DNA of 19,703 bases from Dehalococcoidia bacterium. GTDB lineage: Bacteria; Chloroflexota; Dehalococcoidia; SAR202; UBA11138. The stretch is taken from NCBI GenBank assembly GCA_012270625.1, contig JAAXHZ010000109.1, positions 1 to 19,703 on the forward strand, in the 5' to 3' direction. Below are positions 7,742 to 14,553 of the stretch, in pieces; the first letter of the stretch is position 1; each line of letters begins with the position of its first letter. The notes under the pieces were generated by a model. It had not been told where the DNA came from. It saw only the letters and a list, made by a program, of their open reading frames with translations, and searched no databases. The position numbers were made by a program, and so were the translations under genes.

Positions 7742-7882
7742 GGACTTGTGTCAGATTAGTAAACGGGGATGTCACCCTCATGCTGAGGTAACTGACGGGG
7801 GTAGGCATCCGCACTTTTCACCCTCACCCCAGCCCTCTCCCCGAGGGAGAGGGAGTCAGTTGATACAGACCAGCATCTCACC
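7725..7882. repeat. 14-base direct repeat flanking repeat copy C
   Basis: ACCAGCATCTCACC occurs at 7725-7738, inside the first codons of the FG-GAP gene, and again at 7869-7882. Weaker similarity extends on the TGATA side. The 130 bases between the copies hold palindromic repeat C. On the minus strand the upstream copy recreates GGTGAG-ATG-CTG-GT but then runs to a stop after six codons. Confidence 0.65.
7792..7853. repeat. Intergenic GC-rich palindromic repeat, copy C
   Basis: CCCTCTCCC (7833-7841) and GGGAGAGGG (7845-7853) form a perfect 9-pair hairpin with a CGA loop, preceded by the same TCACCCTCACCCCAG lead-in as copy B. At 7792-7814 the TGCCTACC/GTCAG module seen in copies A and B appears in inverted orientation. 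It lies between divergent genes (FG-GAP lipoprotein and MFS transporter), so it is unlikely to be only a terminator. Confidence 0.75.
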
Positions 7883-7946
7883 TATCGCTTCACTCTCTTC
7901 TATCTTCGCGTTAGGGTAACATGTCAGCGGAGATTGGCAATTCCTC

Positions 7947-9230
7947 ATGACATCAGATCATGATCCAGGCGCGCAGGTCCGGCTTGGACTTGGCAGCTGG
8001 TCGGACATTGCGTGGCTGGCGGCTATCAGCTCCACGCTGCTGCTGACGCTGCTGCCGTTTTCGAGTTACATCGTTTCCGTCCCGTTTGTGCGGGATGAGT
8101 GGGGGATGAGCAACACGGAGGCGGCTATCGTCTTCAGCGCCTACCTGGTCGGGAGCGCTCTTTCGGCGGTGTTCCTGCTGCCGATAACGGACCGGGTTCC
8201 CGCTGGGAGAGTGCTGCTTGTCAGCATCACGGTGATGGCGGTCAGCAACCTGCTGTTTCCCATAGTGGCCCGTGATGTGTGGGCCGCGTCGCTTCTCAGG
8301 TGCGCGGCGGGCGCGGGACACATTGGGGCGTATATTCCGGGCGTCAGACTGGTCTCGCTAAGGTTCGCGGGCAGGATGCGAGGCACCGCGGTCGGCGCGT
8401 TCGTGAGTATCGGCTTCGTGGGCACTACAGGCTCGTATGCTTTCACGGGTTGGCTTCTGGACATGACCGACTCATGGCGAACGGCGTACCTGTTTACCTC
8501 GCTTGTGGGCTTGGCGGGTGTCGCGATAGCCCTGACAGTAGTAAGGGGCGGCCGGTCCGACGAGGATGCTCGCGAGTCTCCGCGTTCATGGGGGCCTGAT
8601 CTGAGAATACTCCGGGGCGGCTCGATACTGCTGCTGAACCTGGCATACGCGCTCCACACGGCAGAGCTGTACCTGGCGAGGCTGTGGCTTCCGCTGCTGC
8701 TGGTGGCTGCGCTGGTAGAGAGGGGGCGAGAAGCAGGCGAAGCTGCCGTCCTGGCCGCGACGTGGTCGGGGTTCATGTTCATGACAGGAAGCGTGGGAGT
8801 GTTCTTGGGTGGAATGCTCTCGGACAGGCTGGGGCGGACGGCAGGCGCGGGATCGATCTTCGCCATCAGCGGAGCGGTGTCTTTCATCGTAGGGTGGCTG
8901 ATAGGAGCGCCGACGGAGGTCCTGATCGTTTTGGGCTTCGTCTATGGGTTCGCCACGGCGGCGGACTCGGCGATCTACTCGACGGCGGCTACTGAATTGG
9001 CTCCGGCCAACCGAATCGGGTCGGCCCAGGGCGTCCAGAACTTCATCGGGTTTACAGTAGGCGCGATTGCGCCGGTGCTCGCGGGAGGGATTCTTGACAT
9101 TTTCGAGGGCCCGGCGGGCTGGGGACTGGCGTTCGGATTCAACGGAGTGCTCGCGGCTGCCGGAGTGCTCGCCCTAATACTGCTGCGCCGCCATCCCGAT
9201 GCGTCGGTAATGGCAGAGGGCCGGAGGTAG
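7947..9230 (+). CDS. MFS transporter
   Basis: This 427-residue integral membrane protein of the major facilitator superfamily shows about twelve hydrophobic helices in two six-helix halves. The loop between helices 2 and 3 has the remnant of motif A (PITDRVPAGR); the equivalent loop in the second half is clearer (GGMLSDRLGRT). The segment ATELAPANRIGSAQGVQNF before the last helices is typical of sugar/cyanate/nitrate-type MFS proteins, but the substrate cannot be assigned. ATG 7947 is the first start in frame. Its ribosome site is poor (GGAG 14 bases upstream). The gene stands alone on the plus strand, divergent from the FG-GAP gene across repeat C. Its stop codon is two bases from the stop of the convergent thioredoxin-like gene. 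Confidence 0.9.
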   Translation: MTSDHDPGAQVRLGLGSWSDIAWLAAISSTLLLTLLPFSSYIVSVPFVRDEWGMSNTEAAIVFSAYLVGSALSAVFLLPITDRVPAGRVLLVSITVMAVSNLLFPIVARDVWAASLLRCAAGAGHIGAYIPGVRLVSLRFAGRMRGTAVGAFVSIGFVGTTGSYAFTGWLLDMTDSWRTAYLFTSLVGLAGVAIALTVVRGGRSDEDARESPRSWGPDLRILRGGSILLLNLAYALHTAELYLARLWLPLLLVAALVERGREAGEAAVLAATWSGFMFMTGSVGVFLGGMLSDRLGRTAGAGSIFAISGAVSFIVGWLIGAPTEVLIVLGFVYGFATAADSAIYSTAATELAPANRIGSAQGVQNFIGFTVGAIAPVLAGGILDIFEGPAGWGLAFGFNGVLAAAGVLALILLRRHPDASVMAEGRR

Positions 9231-9232
9231 GT

Positions 9233-10585
9233 TCAGTCGTCGTTCCGGCCGTAGGCTCCGAACGTGAAGGCATAGACTGAGAACCGGTCGTCGGCCGGTC
9301 GGATCAGAAGCTCGTGCGAGGACACGTCCGCCTGTCTGACCAGGCGGTACATACGTGGAGAGTCCACAGTGACAAAGCTGTTGCCTTCATTGTCGTACTG
9401 AATATCCGCTCCCGCGGAGTCCTCGGGCACCGGGTCGCCGTCCATCGTGACTCGGAAGTCGTAAGGCTTGCCGGGCTCGTGGTTTAGCACGGCGTTCACC
9501 TCGCTGGCGAAGAACCGGAATCCAATGTAATCCTCGTAGTCGGCGCTGACTCTCGTGTGGTCCAAACTCTCTGGGGTGTTCAGCCACTCTCCGTGGATGA
9601 ACAGGAAGTGGTTCTTGCGTTCTCCGGGGTCGGTGTATTGATGGACTACGTTGGGTGACTTGTAGTATTCCTCATTCAGTATGTATGCGCCGCCGAAGTC
9701 GATGTTGCGGAATGTTCCGGCGTACAGCTCTCGTGTCAGGAATTTTTCGAAATCGGTCGCGCGGGTTCCCGCGATAGGTATTGGGTCAGGATCGGAGTTC
9801 GGCGTGATGTGGGACAGGTCTCGCCCCATCTCTTCGAGCAGATAGCGGATTACTAACTCGGTGTCGGCGTATGCGCCCTCACCTCGGTAGTAGTAGCGGA
9901 CGAATCCTTGGCCGTCCATTATGTACTTTGTCGGCCATGCCTGTACGCGGTACGCCCGCCACGTGCTGCGGTCGTTGTCCTGAGCGACGGCGTACTCGAT
10001 ACCGAGGTCGACGACCGCCGAGGCTACGTTCTCATGCAGCTTCTCGAAGTCGAACTCGGGTGTGTGAACGCCGATTATCAGGAGGCCTTCGTCTGAGTAC
10101 TTCTGATGCCAGTCTTGCAGATATGGCAGCGTGCGGATGCAGTTGACGCAGGTGTATGTCCAGAAGTCGAACAGGACGATCTTGTCCGCGAAGTCAGACA
10201 CGCCCAGCGGGTCGGTGTTGATCCAGCCGTCGAGGCCGACAGGCGCCGGGGCCGGTATGCGTTCGGGCGGCTCGAGTCCAATCACGTTCGGGGCAGCTGG
10301 GGTCGGACGTGACGCTGGAGCCAGCGTCGTTGGGGATGACGTTGGAGTGGGAGCGGGTGGAGACGGAGTGGGTGTCGAGGCAGGCGCCGGTGTCGCAGGC
10401 GCAGGAGTGGGTGAAGACCGGAGCGGTGAAGGGGTGGCGGTTGGTGTGACGACAGGTGTTGAGGTTGGAGCGGGGCTTGCGACGGCGGTTGGCGACTGTG
10501 TGACAGGGGATAGCGTGGGCAAGGGCGCCGGGGTCTCATCGCCCCCGCATGACAGGGCGGCAATGAGAGTGAGAATGGTCAGCAC
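9233..10585 (-). CDS. Thioredoxin-like lipoprotein resembling the C-terminal half of DipZ
   Basis: The predicted protein has 450 residues from GTG 10585. Parts in order are a hydrophobic leader to a lipobox-like Cys13 (IAALSC), a Pro/Thr/Ala/Ser linker to about residue 100, a TlpA/AhpC-type thioredoxin domain at about 118-255 with CxxC Cys146-Cys149 (FWTYTCVNCIRTLP) and the cis-Pro region AWPTKY, and a C-terminal beta-rich domain at about 285-445. The combination and spacing resemble the periplasmic part of DipZ, without its CcdA-like membrane half. A role in extracytoplasmic thiol redox is expected from the family. The start is doubtful: GTG 10585 gives a leader without basic residues, while the 16 codons upstream (10586-10633) read in frame as GKRRRPLPPWAGA, an ideal signal n-region, but no ATG, GTG or TTG precedes them. 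It lies 58 bases after the amidohydrolase stop, probably in one operon. Confidence 0.85.
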   Translation of the reverse strand: MLTILTLIAALSCGGDETPAPLPTLSPVTQSPTAVASPAPTSTPVVTPTATPSPLRSSPTPAPATPAPASTPTPSPPAPTPTSSPTTLAPASRPTPAAPNVIGLEPPERIPAPAPVGLDGWINTDPLGVSDFADKIVLFDFWTYTCVNCIRTLPYLQDWHQKYSDEGLLIIGVHTPEFDFEKLHENVASAVVDLGIEYAVAQDNDRSTWRAYRVQAWPTKYIMDGQGFVRYYYRGEGAYADTELVIRYLLEEMGRDLSHITPNSDPDPIPIAGTRATDFEKFLTRELYAGTFRNIDFGGAYILNEEYYKSPNVVHQYTDPGERKNHFLFIHGEWLNTPESLDHTRVSADYEDYIGFRFFASEVNAVLNHEPGKPYDFRVTMDGDPVPEDSAGADIQYDNEGNSFVTVDSPRMYRLVRQADVSSHELLIRPADDRFSVYAFTFGAYGRNDD

Positions 10586-10643
10586 GGCGCCCGCCCAAGG
10601 AGGGAGGGGCCTTCTTCGCTTGCCTCGCCGGTGACGCTCTGAA

Positions 10644-11876
10644 CTAGATGAGCAGCTCGTTGTCGCGCTTGGCCACCGCGCCCTGAGAAACGATCGTGTT
10701 GACGTTGTGCAGCGCAGTGATGTCCTCCGATGGATCGCCGTTGACGATCAGCACGTCCGCCGACTTACCGACCTCCAGCGTGCCGATCTCGTCCTCCAGA
10801 CCAAGACACTCTGCCGAGGTCTGAGTGGAGCAGACTATCGCCTCCATAGGGGTGATGCGCATCTCCTCGACCATGACCTGCGGTATGTAGGCGAAGTCGT
10901 CAAAGTTGGCGTTGGTCATTCCGGCGTCCATGCCGGTGACGAACTTGACGCCGCGGTCCCACATGTCTCTCAGAATCTCGAATCGTCGGGCGGGATCGCC
11001 CATACCCTGTCCGCCACCTGCTCTCGCGCGGCCACGTAGCGTGTTCAGGCGACCGAGGGCCAGGGTGGGATCGACGAAGATTCCCCTCTCGGCGATCATG
11101 TCGGCGTAGTCAGTGTCATAGTCGTACATCTGCTCTTCGGACTCCGCGAGCCATGAGCAGTGGATGAGGTTGTGAATTCCGGCGTTGACGCAGTTCCTGA
11201 CTCCGGCGGAGGCGTGACAGTGGGCCGCCACGCGGAGGCCAAGTCGCTCGGCGTCAACCACAGCGGCGCGGAGGGTCTCGGCCGGGTACTGCGGGGCGCG
11301 GACGTTGGTGCCGGGCGTAAATCCGCCGCCGGTGGACATCACCTTGATGCAGTCTGCGCCTAGCTTGAACTGGGTGCGGATGGCGGTGACGACCTCCTCC
11401 GCGGTATCGGCTTCCGTGCCGAACATGTTGCAGTGGCCGCCAGTGGTGGTTATCGGAGTGCCAGCCACGACCATCCTGGGGCCGGGGATGATGCCATTTT
11501 CTACGGCAGACTTGATGGGAAGAACGACTTCGTTCCTGCTTCCCAGGTCGCGCATGGTTGTGACGCCTGAGCTGAGGGCAGCGCGGACAGCGGACACGCC
11601 GCGCATGATGAACGTCTCGTTGCTCTCGGTGGTGATGTGAGTGTAGGCGTCGGCCTGCGCGCTGCAATGGATGTGAGTGTGCATCTCGATGAAGCCAGGC
11701 ATGAGCGTGCCGTCGGCAACCTCGATTACGTCAACTTCCTCGCGCTCACCTATCTGGAGCTTGTCCTGGGTCGTCACTTCCGAGATTCGTCCACCGGTCA
11801 CGACGACGGCCGCGTCGCTAACGGGATCGTTCCCGGCGCCGTCGATCAAACGGTCGGCCTTCAACACTAGCTTCAT
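10644..11876 (-). CDS. Metal-dependent amidohydrolase (prolidase/imidazolonepropionase-like)
   Basis: This 410-residue cytoplasmic enzyme of the amidohydrolase superfamily is closest by eye to Xaa-Pro dipeptidase/arginine-carboxypeptidase-like members. Conserved metal and catalytic positions are visible: His66-x-His68 (EMHTHIH), Lys178 (CIKVMSTGGG), His219 and His221 (AAHCHA), His239 (NLIHCS) and Asp317 (TGMDAG). The N-terminal strand with DGTLMPGFIEMH and the C-terminal IGTLEVGKSADVLIVNGDP form the usual small beta-sandwich. Family members hydrolyse N-acyl amino acids, dipeptides or cyclic amides; the substrate is not determined here. The ATG has GGAGG 9 bases upstream. The VOC gene upstream (68-base gap) and the thioredoxin-like gene downstream are co-oriented. 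Link to the peptide ABC transporter is conceivable but only inferred. Confidence 0.92.
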   Translation of the reverse strand: MKLVLKADRLIDGAGNDPVSDAAVVVTGGRISEVTTQDKLQIGEREEVDVIEVADGTLMPGFIEMHTHIHCSAQADAYTHITTESNETFIMRGVSAVRAALSSGVTTMRDLGSRNEVVLPIKSAVENGIIPGPRMVVAGTPITTTGGHCNMFGTEADTAEEVVTAIRTQFKLGADCIKVMSTGGGFTPGTNVRAPQYPAETLRAAVVDAERLGLRVAAHCHASAGVRNCVNAGIHNLIHCSWLAESEEQMYDYDTDYADMIAERGIFVDPTLALGRLNTLRGRARAGGGQGMGDPARRFEILRDMWDRGVKFVTGMDAGMTNANFDDFAYIPQVMVEEMRITPMEAIVCSTQTSAECLGLEDEIGTLEVGKSADVLIVNGDPSEDITALHNVNTIVSQGAVAKRDNELLI

Positions 11877-11944
11877 CTGATTTCACCCTCCACCGATAGC
11901 GCGGGTCTGGCCCGCAGGTTTTCAAAGAGTATCAAATATGGGCT

Positions 11945-12421
11945 TTACAAAGCCGGGATTGCCGACCTCGCAATCTCGATCAGCTCTTCTTCGGAGGCGT
12001 CCAGATCTACGGGGTCGCCGTGAGGCTGCGGGACCGGGAATCCGGTCTTGTAGTAAACCTCGATAGTGTTGCCTTCGGGGTCTGTGGCGTACATTCCGAA
12101 TGCGTTGCCGTGGCTGACGGTGCGCTGGATCTCCACGCCTTCGTCCTTGAAGACGGTGTGGAATTCCTTTAGCTCCGCCAGGCTGTCCACCTTGAACGAC
12201 AGCTGCTGGATGACCTGAGCGCTGGCATCGCCGGTTCTGCCCTTCATGATCACGAACTCGTGATGCTCCTCATCGGGATGGGCGCTCATGAAGACCATGC
12301 CACGGCCTTCGATGTCCTCGTCGGCAATCTGGAGGCCCATGACCCGTGAGTAGAAGTCTCGCTGCTTCATGAGGTCGTAAACGTATATCCCTACGTGTCC
12401 CAGTCCGCTGACCTTTGGCAT
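11945..12421 (-). CDS. VOC superfamily protein (glyoxalase/extradiol dioxygenase fold)
   Basis: This 158-residue protein has two betaalphabetabetabeta modules. The first begins GLGHVGIYVYDL with His9 and carries HHEFVIMK with Glu55. The second begins QVIQQLSFKVDS and ends DPEGNTIEVYY with Glu121. By analogy with glyoxalase I and extradiol enzymes, His9, Glu55 and Glu121 would bind a metal. The usual second-module histidine is missing, with Gln72/Gln73 in its place, so ligand set and activity are uncertain. It could be a catechol 2,3-dioxygenase-like enzyme, a glyoxalase-like isomerase or a binding protein. A 30-residue tail follows the fold. The ribosome site AGGAG lies 8 bases before the ATG. 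The gene is followed by the amidohydrolase and preceded by the HAD gene, all on the minus strand. Confidence 0.85.
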   Translation of the reverse strand: MPKVSGLGHVGIYVYDLMKQRDFYSRVMGLQIADEDIEGRGMVFMSAHPDEEHHEFVIMKGRTGDASAQVIQQLSFKVDSLAELKEFHTVFKDEGVEIQRTVSHGNAFGMYATDPEGNTIEVYYKTGFPVPQPHGDPVDLDASEEELIEIARSAIPAL

Positions 12422-12441
12422 GGCTCACACTCCTATGAACT

Positions 12442-12465
12442 ATGGGTCAAGATATGGGTCAAGAT
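12442..12465. repeat. Perfect 12-base tandem repeat upstream of the VOC gene
   Basis: ATGGGTCAAGAT occurs twice without a gap, at 12442-12453 and 12454-12465, starting 21 bases before the VOC start codon. Read on the minus strand each unit contains TTGACC, close to a -35 box. A good -10 at the right distance is not evident, so the promoter reading is weak. It could be a duplicated operator half-site or a chance slippage product. Confidence 0.6.
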
Positions 12466-12520
12466 AGCTGCAAAGTCTGGTTCTCAGGTTGTTGGAGTCT
12501 ATATTACGTAGAACCCATTA

Positions 12521-13198
12521 TCAAGCCGATTGCTCCAGCCGGGATAGAGCCAATTCTGCGAGATCTCCGAATGACGTTGACGCCAGACTGCCCAGAATCA
12601 CGTCCGCGTCGTCCAGATTGTGAAACCTGGTTATCGGGTTCGGTACAGCTACCGTAAAGAGGCCGGCTGACTTGGCCGCGGCTACACCACTGGCAGAGTC
12701 CTCGATCGCGATCGCGTGGCTTGGGTCCGTCATCAGGTCGTGCAGGGCCGCGAGGTAGATCTCAGGGTCAGGTTTGACGTGGACCACGTCGTCCCTGGTC
12801 TTGAGCACGTCGAATTCGTCGAACAGTCCCAACTCGCGCAGGTTGGAGCCGACCCAGCCGATGTCGGAGTTGGATGCCATGCCTATCCCGCAGCCGCGCC
12901 TTCGCGCCTCGCGGAGATAGTCTTTCACGCCTGGCAGAACCGTGTTCCCGGAGACGTGTTTGCGGTAAAGCGCCCTTCGTTCGTCCATCAGACTCTGCCT
13001 GTCGAATGTCAGGCCGGTCTGCTCCTGAAGGTGCGCGTGGAAGTCGAAGTAGTCGGCGCCGCCGATGTACGTTGCGAACAGCTCCAGGTCCAGGTGCGCG
13101 CCGTGCCTGGCGTACATCTCCTTCCAGGAGGAGTACAGCGGCGTCTCTGTGTCCAGCACGACGCCGTCGAAGTCGAACACTATGGCTGAAATCGGCAT
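12521..13198 (-). CDS. HAD-superfamily phosphatase (beta-phosphoglucomutase/phosphoglycolate phosphatase-like)
   Basis: This 225-residue cytoplasmic hydrolase has all four HAD motifs: FDFDGVVLDTE with nucleophile Asp9 and acid/base Asp11; MASNS with Ser109; VKPDPE with Lys142; and IEDSASG with Glu166-Asp167. The helical cap between residues of about 17 and 85 makes it subfamily IA, as in GPH and beta-phosphoglucomutase. The substrate is probably a small phosphorylated metabolite and cannot be named. The ATG has AAGG about 9 bases upstream. The gene diverges from the LppX-like gene with only 39 bases between the start codons, and the VOC gene follows about 100 bases downstream. Confidence 0.9.
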   Translation of the reverse strand: MPISAIVFDFDGVVLDTETPLYSSWKEMYARHGAHLDLELFATYIGGADYFDFHAHLQEQTGLTFDRQSLMDERRALYRKHVSGNTVLPGVKDYLREARRRGCGIGMASNSDIGWVGSNLRELGLFDEFDVLKTRDDVVHVKPDPEIYLAALHDLMTDPSHAIAIEDSASGVAAAKSAGLFTVAVPNPITRFHNLDDADVILGSLASTSFGDLAELALSRLEQSA

Positions 13199-13237
13199 CG
13201 ATCACGCCTTCTCTGGTCTATAATCAGTCGAACTCTC
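13199..13237. promoter_or_regulatory. 39-base divergent promoter region with perfect -10
   Basis: TATAAT (13219-13224) on the plus strand lies 13 bases before ATG 13238, which places transcription start about 6 bases from the start codon. No Shine-Dalgarno sequence fits in that space, so the plus-strand mRNA would be nearly leaderless. No good -35 is visible. The complement holds TATAGA-like bases for the opposite gene, so the two -10 elements may overlap. Confidence 0.45.
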
Positions 13238-14131
13238 ATGTCCCGGACAACGATTCTCATACTCTGTGCGCTCGCGCTGGCCGTCGCAGCCGGGTGTGGA
13301 GGGCCGCAGTCGGAACCTGCTCCAACTTCAACGCCGACTCCGACCGCCACGCCGACTCCGGCGCCGACAGCTACTCCCACGCCGCCGCCAACTCCATCTC
13401 CCACACCGACGCCTTCGGCCACTCCAACACCGACACCGACGTCGCTGCCGCCGACCGCAACCCCGTTATCGGACATGTTGGCACCCGAAAGTGGCGAACC
13501 CGACGCGGAGCTGGTCCTGTCCAACTCTGCTGAGGCCATGTCGCAGGTGGAGTCGTTCGCCTTCGAGGTAACCGGCCACCTGCTGGTAGATTCAACGGAC
13601 AGTGAGGTCAGGATTCCTCTCACATACAGCGGCGTCTCGGCAGCGCCGGGTCGCAGCGATGCCAGCCTGATTCTCAACGTGTACTTCTTTTCGCTCCAGA
13701 TCGACCTTATCATCATAGGGGACACCGTCTGGACAACCAACCCACAGACAGAAGTTTGGGAAGAGGCATCTTCAGATACGATCGCGCTGCCGAATCCGGC
13801 GCTCCTGATCGGCGGCGACACTCCGGCGCTGTCAGCCCCGACCATAGTCGGGACCGAGCAAGTAGATGGAGTCGAGACAATCCATCTGACGGGCGTCCCA
13901 CAGATCGACGCGCTGAGCGGTCTGGGTGACGAGCTTGCATCAGCGGACGTGTGGATTGGGGCTGAGGACTGGCTGGTGTACAGGATCGACGCGGGCGGTG
14001 AGGTCGATCTCGACGCGCTGGGGCTGCCGCTTTCGGGTGTCGGACTCAGCGGCAGCGCGGAGCTGTCGCTGGACATCCGGCTGTACGACTTCAACATGCC
14101 GGTTACGATAGAGCCGCCGGATACGAACTAG
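13238..14131 (+). CDS. Lipoprotein of LppX/LprAFG-like type with Thr-Pro linker
   Basis: This 297-residue lipoprotein has the N terminus MSRTTILILCALALAVAAGC with lipobox Cys20. A Thr/Pro/Ala repeat linker follows from about 25 to 78. The rest is a beta-rich domain starting ELVLSNSAEAMSQVESFAFE; alternating hydrophobic strands and a pattern such as VDGVETIHLTGVP and ASADVWIGAEDWLVYRID match LppX/LprG or LolA-like half-barrel lipoproteins that bind lipid chains. The domain call is by general pattern, so moderate. There is no ribosome site and the start may be leaderless. It stands alone on the plus strand, and its TAG stop directly abuts the stop of the convergent cobalamin-subunit gene. Confidence 0.75.
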   Translation: MSRTTILILCALALAVAAGCGGPQSEPAPTSTPTPTATPTPAPTATPTPPPTPSPTPTPSATPTPTPTSLPPTATPLSDMLAPESGEPDAELVLSNSAEAMSQVESFAFEVTGHLLVDSTDSEVRIPLTYSGVSAAPGRSDASLILNVYFFSLQIDLIIIGDTVWTTNPQTEVWEEASSDTIALPNPALLIGGDTPALSAPTIVGTEQVDGVETIHLTGVPQIDALSGLGDELASADVWIGAEDWLVYRIDAGGEVDLDALGLPLSGVGLSGSAELSLDIRLYDFNMPVTIEPPDTN

Positions 14132-14548
14132 CTACAGGTTTGCGGCGCGCTCGGCTGCGAGCTGTCGGACGATCTCTACGATCTCTGACGTAGGCGCTCC
14201 AGGGCCGTACACGGCGCGTACGCCCATCGACTCGAGCTCTGCTCGGTCGGAGTCGGGGATAATGCCGCCGGCGACGACGGCCACGTCCTCCATCTCGTTT
14301 AGCCTCAACTCCTCGAAGATCTGGGGGAAGAGGTCGAGATGCGCTCCGGACAGAATGCTGAGTCCAATGACATCTACGTCCTCTTGCAGCGCGGCTTCGA
14401 CGATCATCTGCGGGGTCTGTCTGATGCCGGTGTAGATGACCTCCATGCCGGCGTCTCGCAGCGCGCGGGCGATAATCTTGGCGCCTCGGTCGTGGCCGTC
14501 CAGTCCGGGTTTCGCAACCAGCACTCTAACTGGGTATTGGGCAGACAC
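14132..14548 (-). CDS. Methylmalonyl-CoA mutase, cobalamin-binding small subunit
   Basis: This 138-residue protein is a stand-alone B12-binding domain of the acyl-CoA mutase family. The signature DGHDRG (Asp17, His19, Gly22) carries the histidine that replaces dimethylbenzimidazole as lower cobalt ligand. [12 protein letters not shown] and [11 protein letters not shown] form the remaining cofactor-pocket loops. It would pair with the catalytic subunit at 18724-19703 to convert methylmalonyl-CoA to succinyl-CoA with adenosylcobalamin; such split mutases are well known. The start codon is GTG with GGAGG 8 bases upstream. It lies 5 bases after the epimerase stop and is the last gene of the operon. 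Isobutyryl-CoA or a related mutase subunit is an alternative, but the adjacent epimerase favours methylmalonyl-CoA. Confidence 0.93.
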   Translation of the reverse strand: MSAQYPVRVLVAKPGLDGHDRGAKIIARALRDAGMEVIYTGIRQTPQMIVEAALQEDVDVIGLSILSGAHLDLFPQIFEELRLNEMEDVAVVAGGIIPDSDRAELESMGVRAVYGPGAPTSEIVEIVRQLAAERAANL

Positions 14549-14553
14549 GTTTG

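Noticed and set aside
10131..10634. Plus-strand open frame of Gly/Val repeats
   Set aside because: It is the complement of the Pro/Thr linker of the thioredoxin-like lipoprotein and has no start signals.
11901..11925. GCGGG/CCCGC hairpin followed by TTTT, possible terminator
   Set aside because: The T run is on the plus strand, where no gene is transcribed. On the minus strand, where the genes run, no T tract follows the five-pair stem.
13326..13470. Repetitive Thr-Pro coding stretch as a CRISPR or satellite array
   Set aside because: The units are irregular codon-level repeats inside a linker; there are no unique spacers or constant repeats.
13180..14097. Long minus-strand open frame opposite the LppX-like lipoprotein
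   Set aside because: The opposite frame has a signal peptide, lipobox and linker. This one reads Gly/Val repeats that are simply the complement of the Thr-Pro linker.
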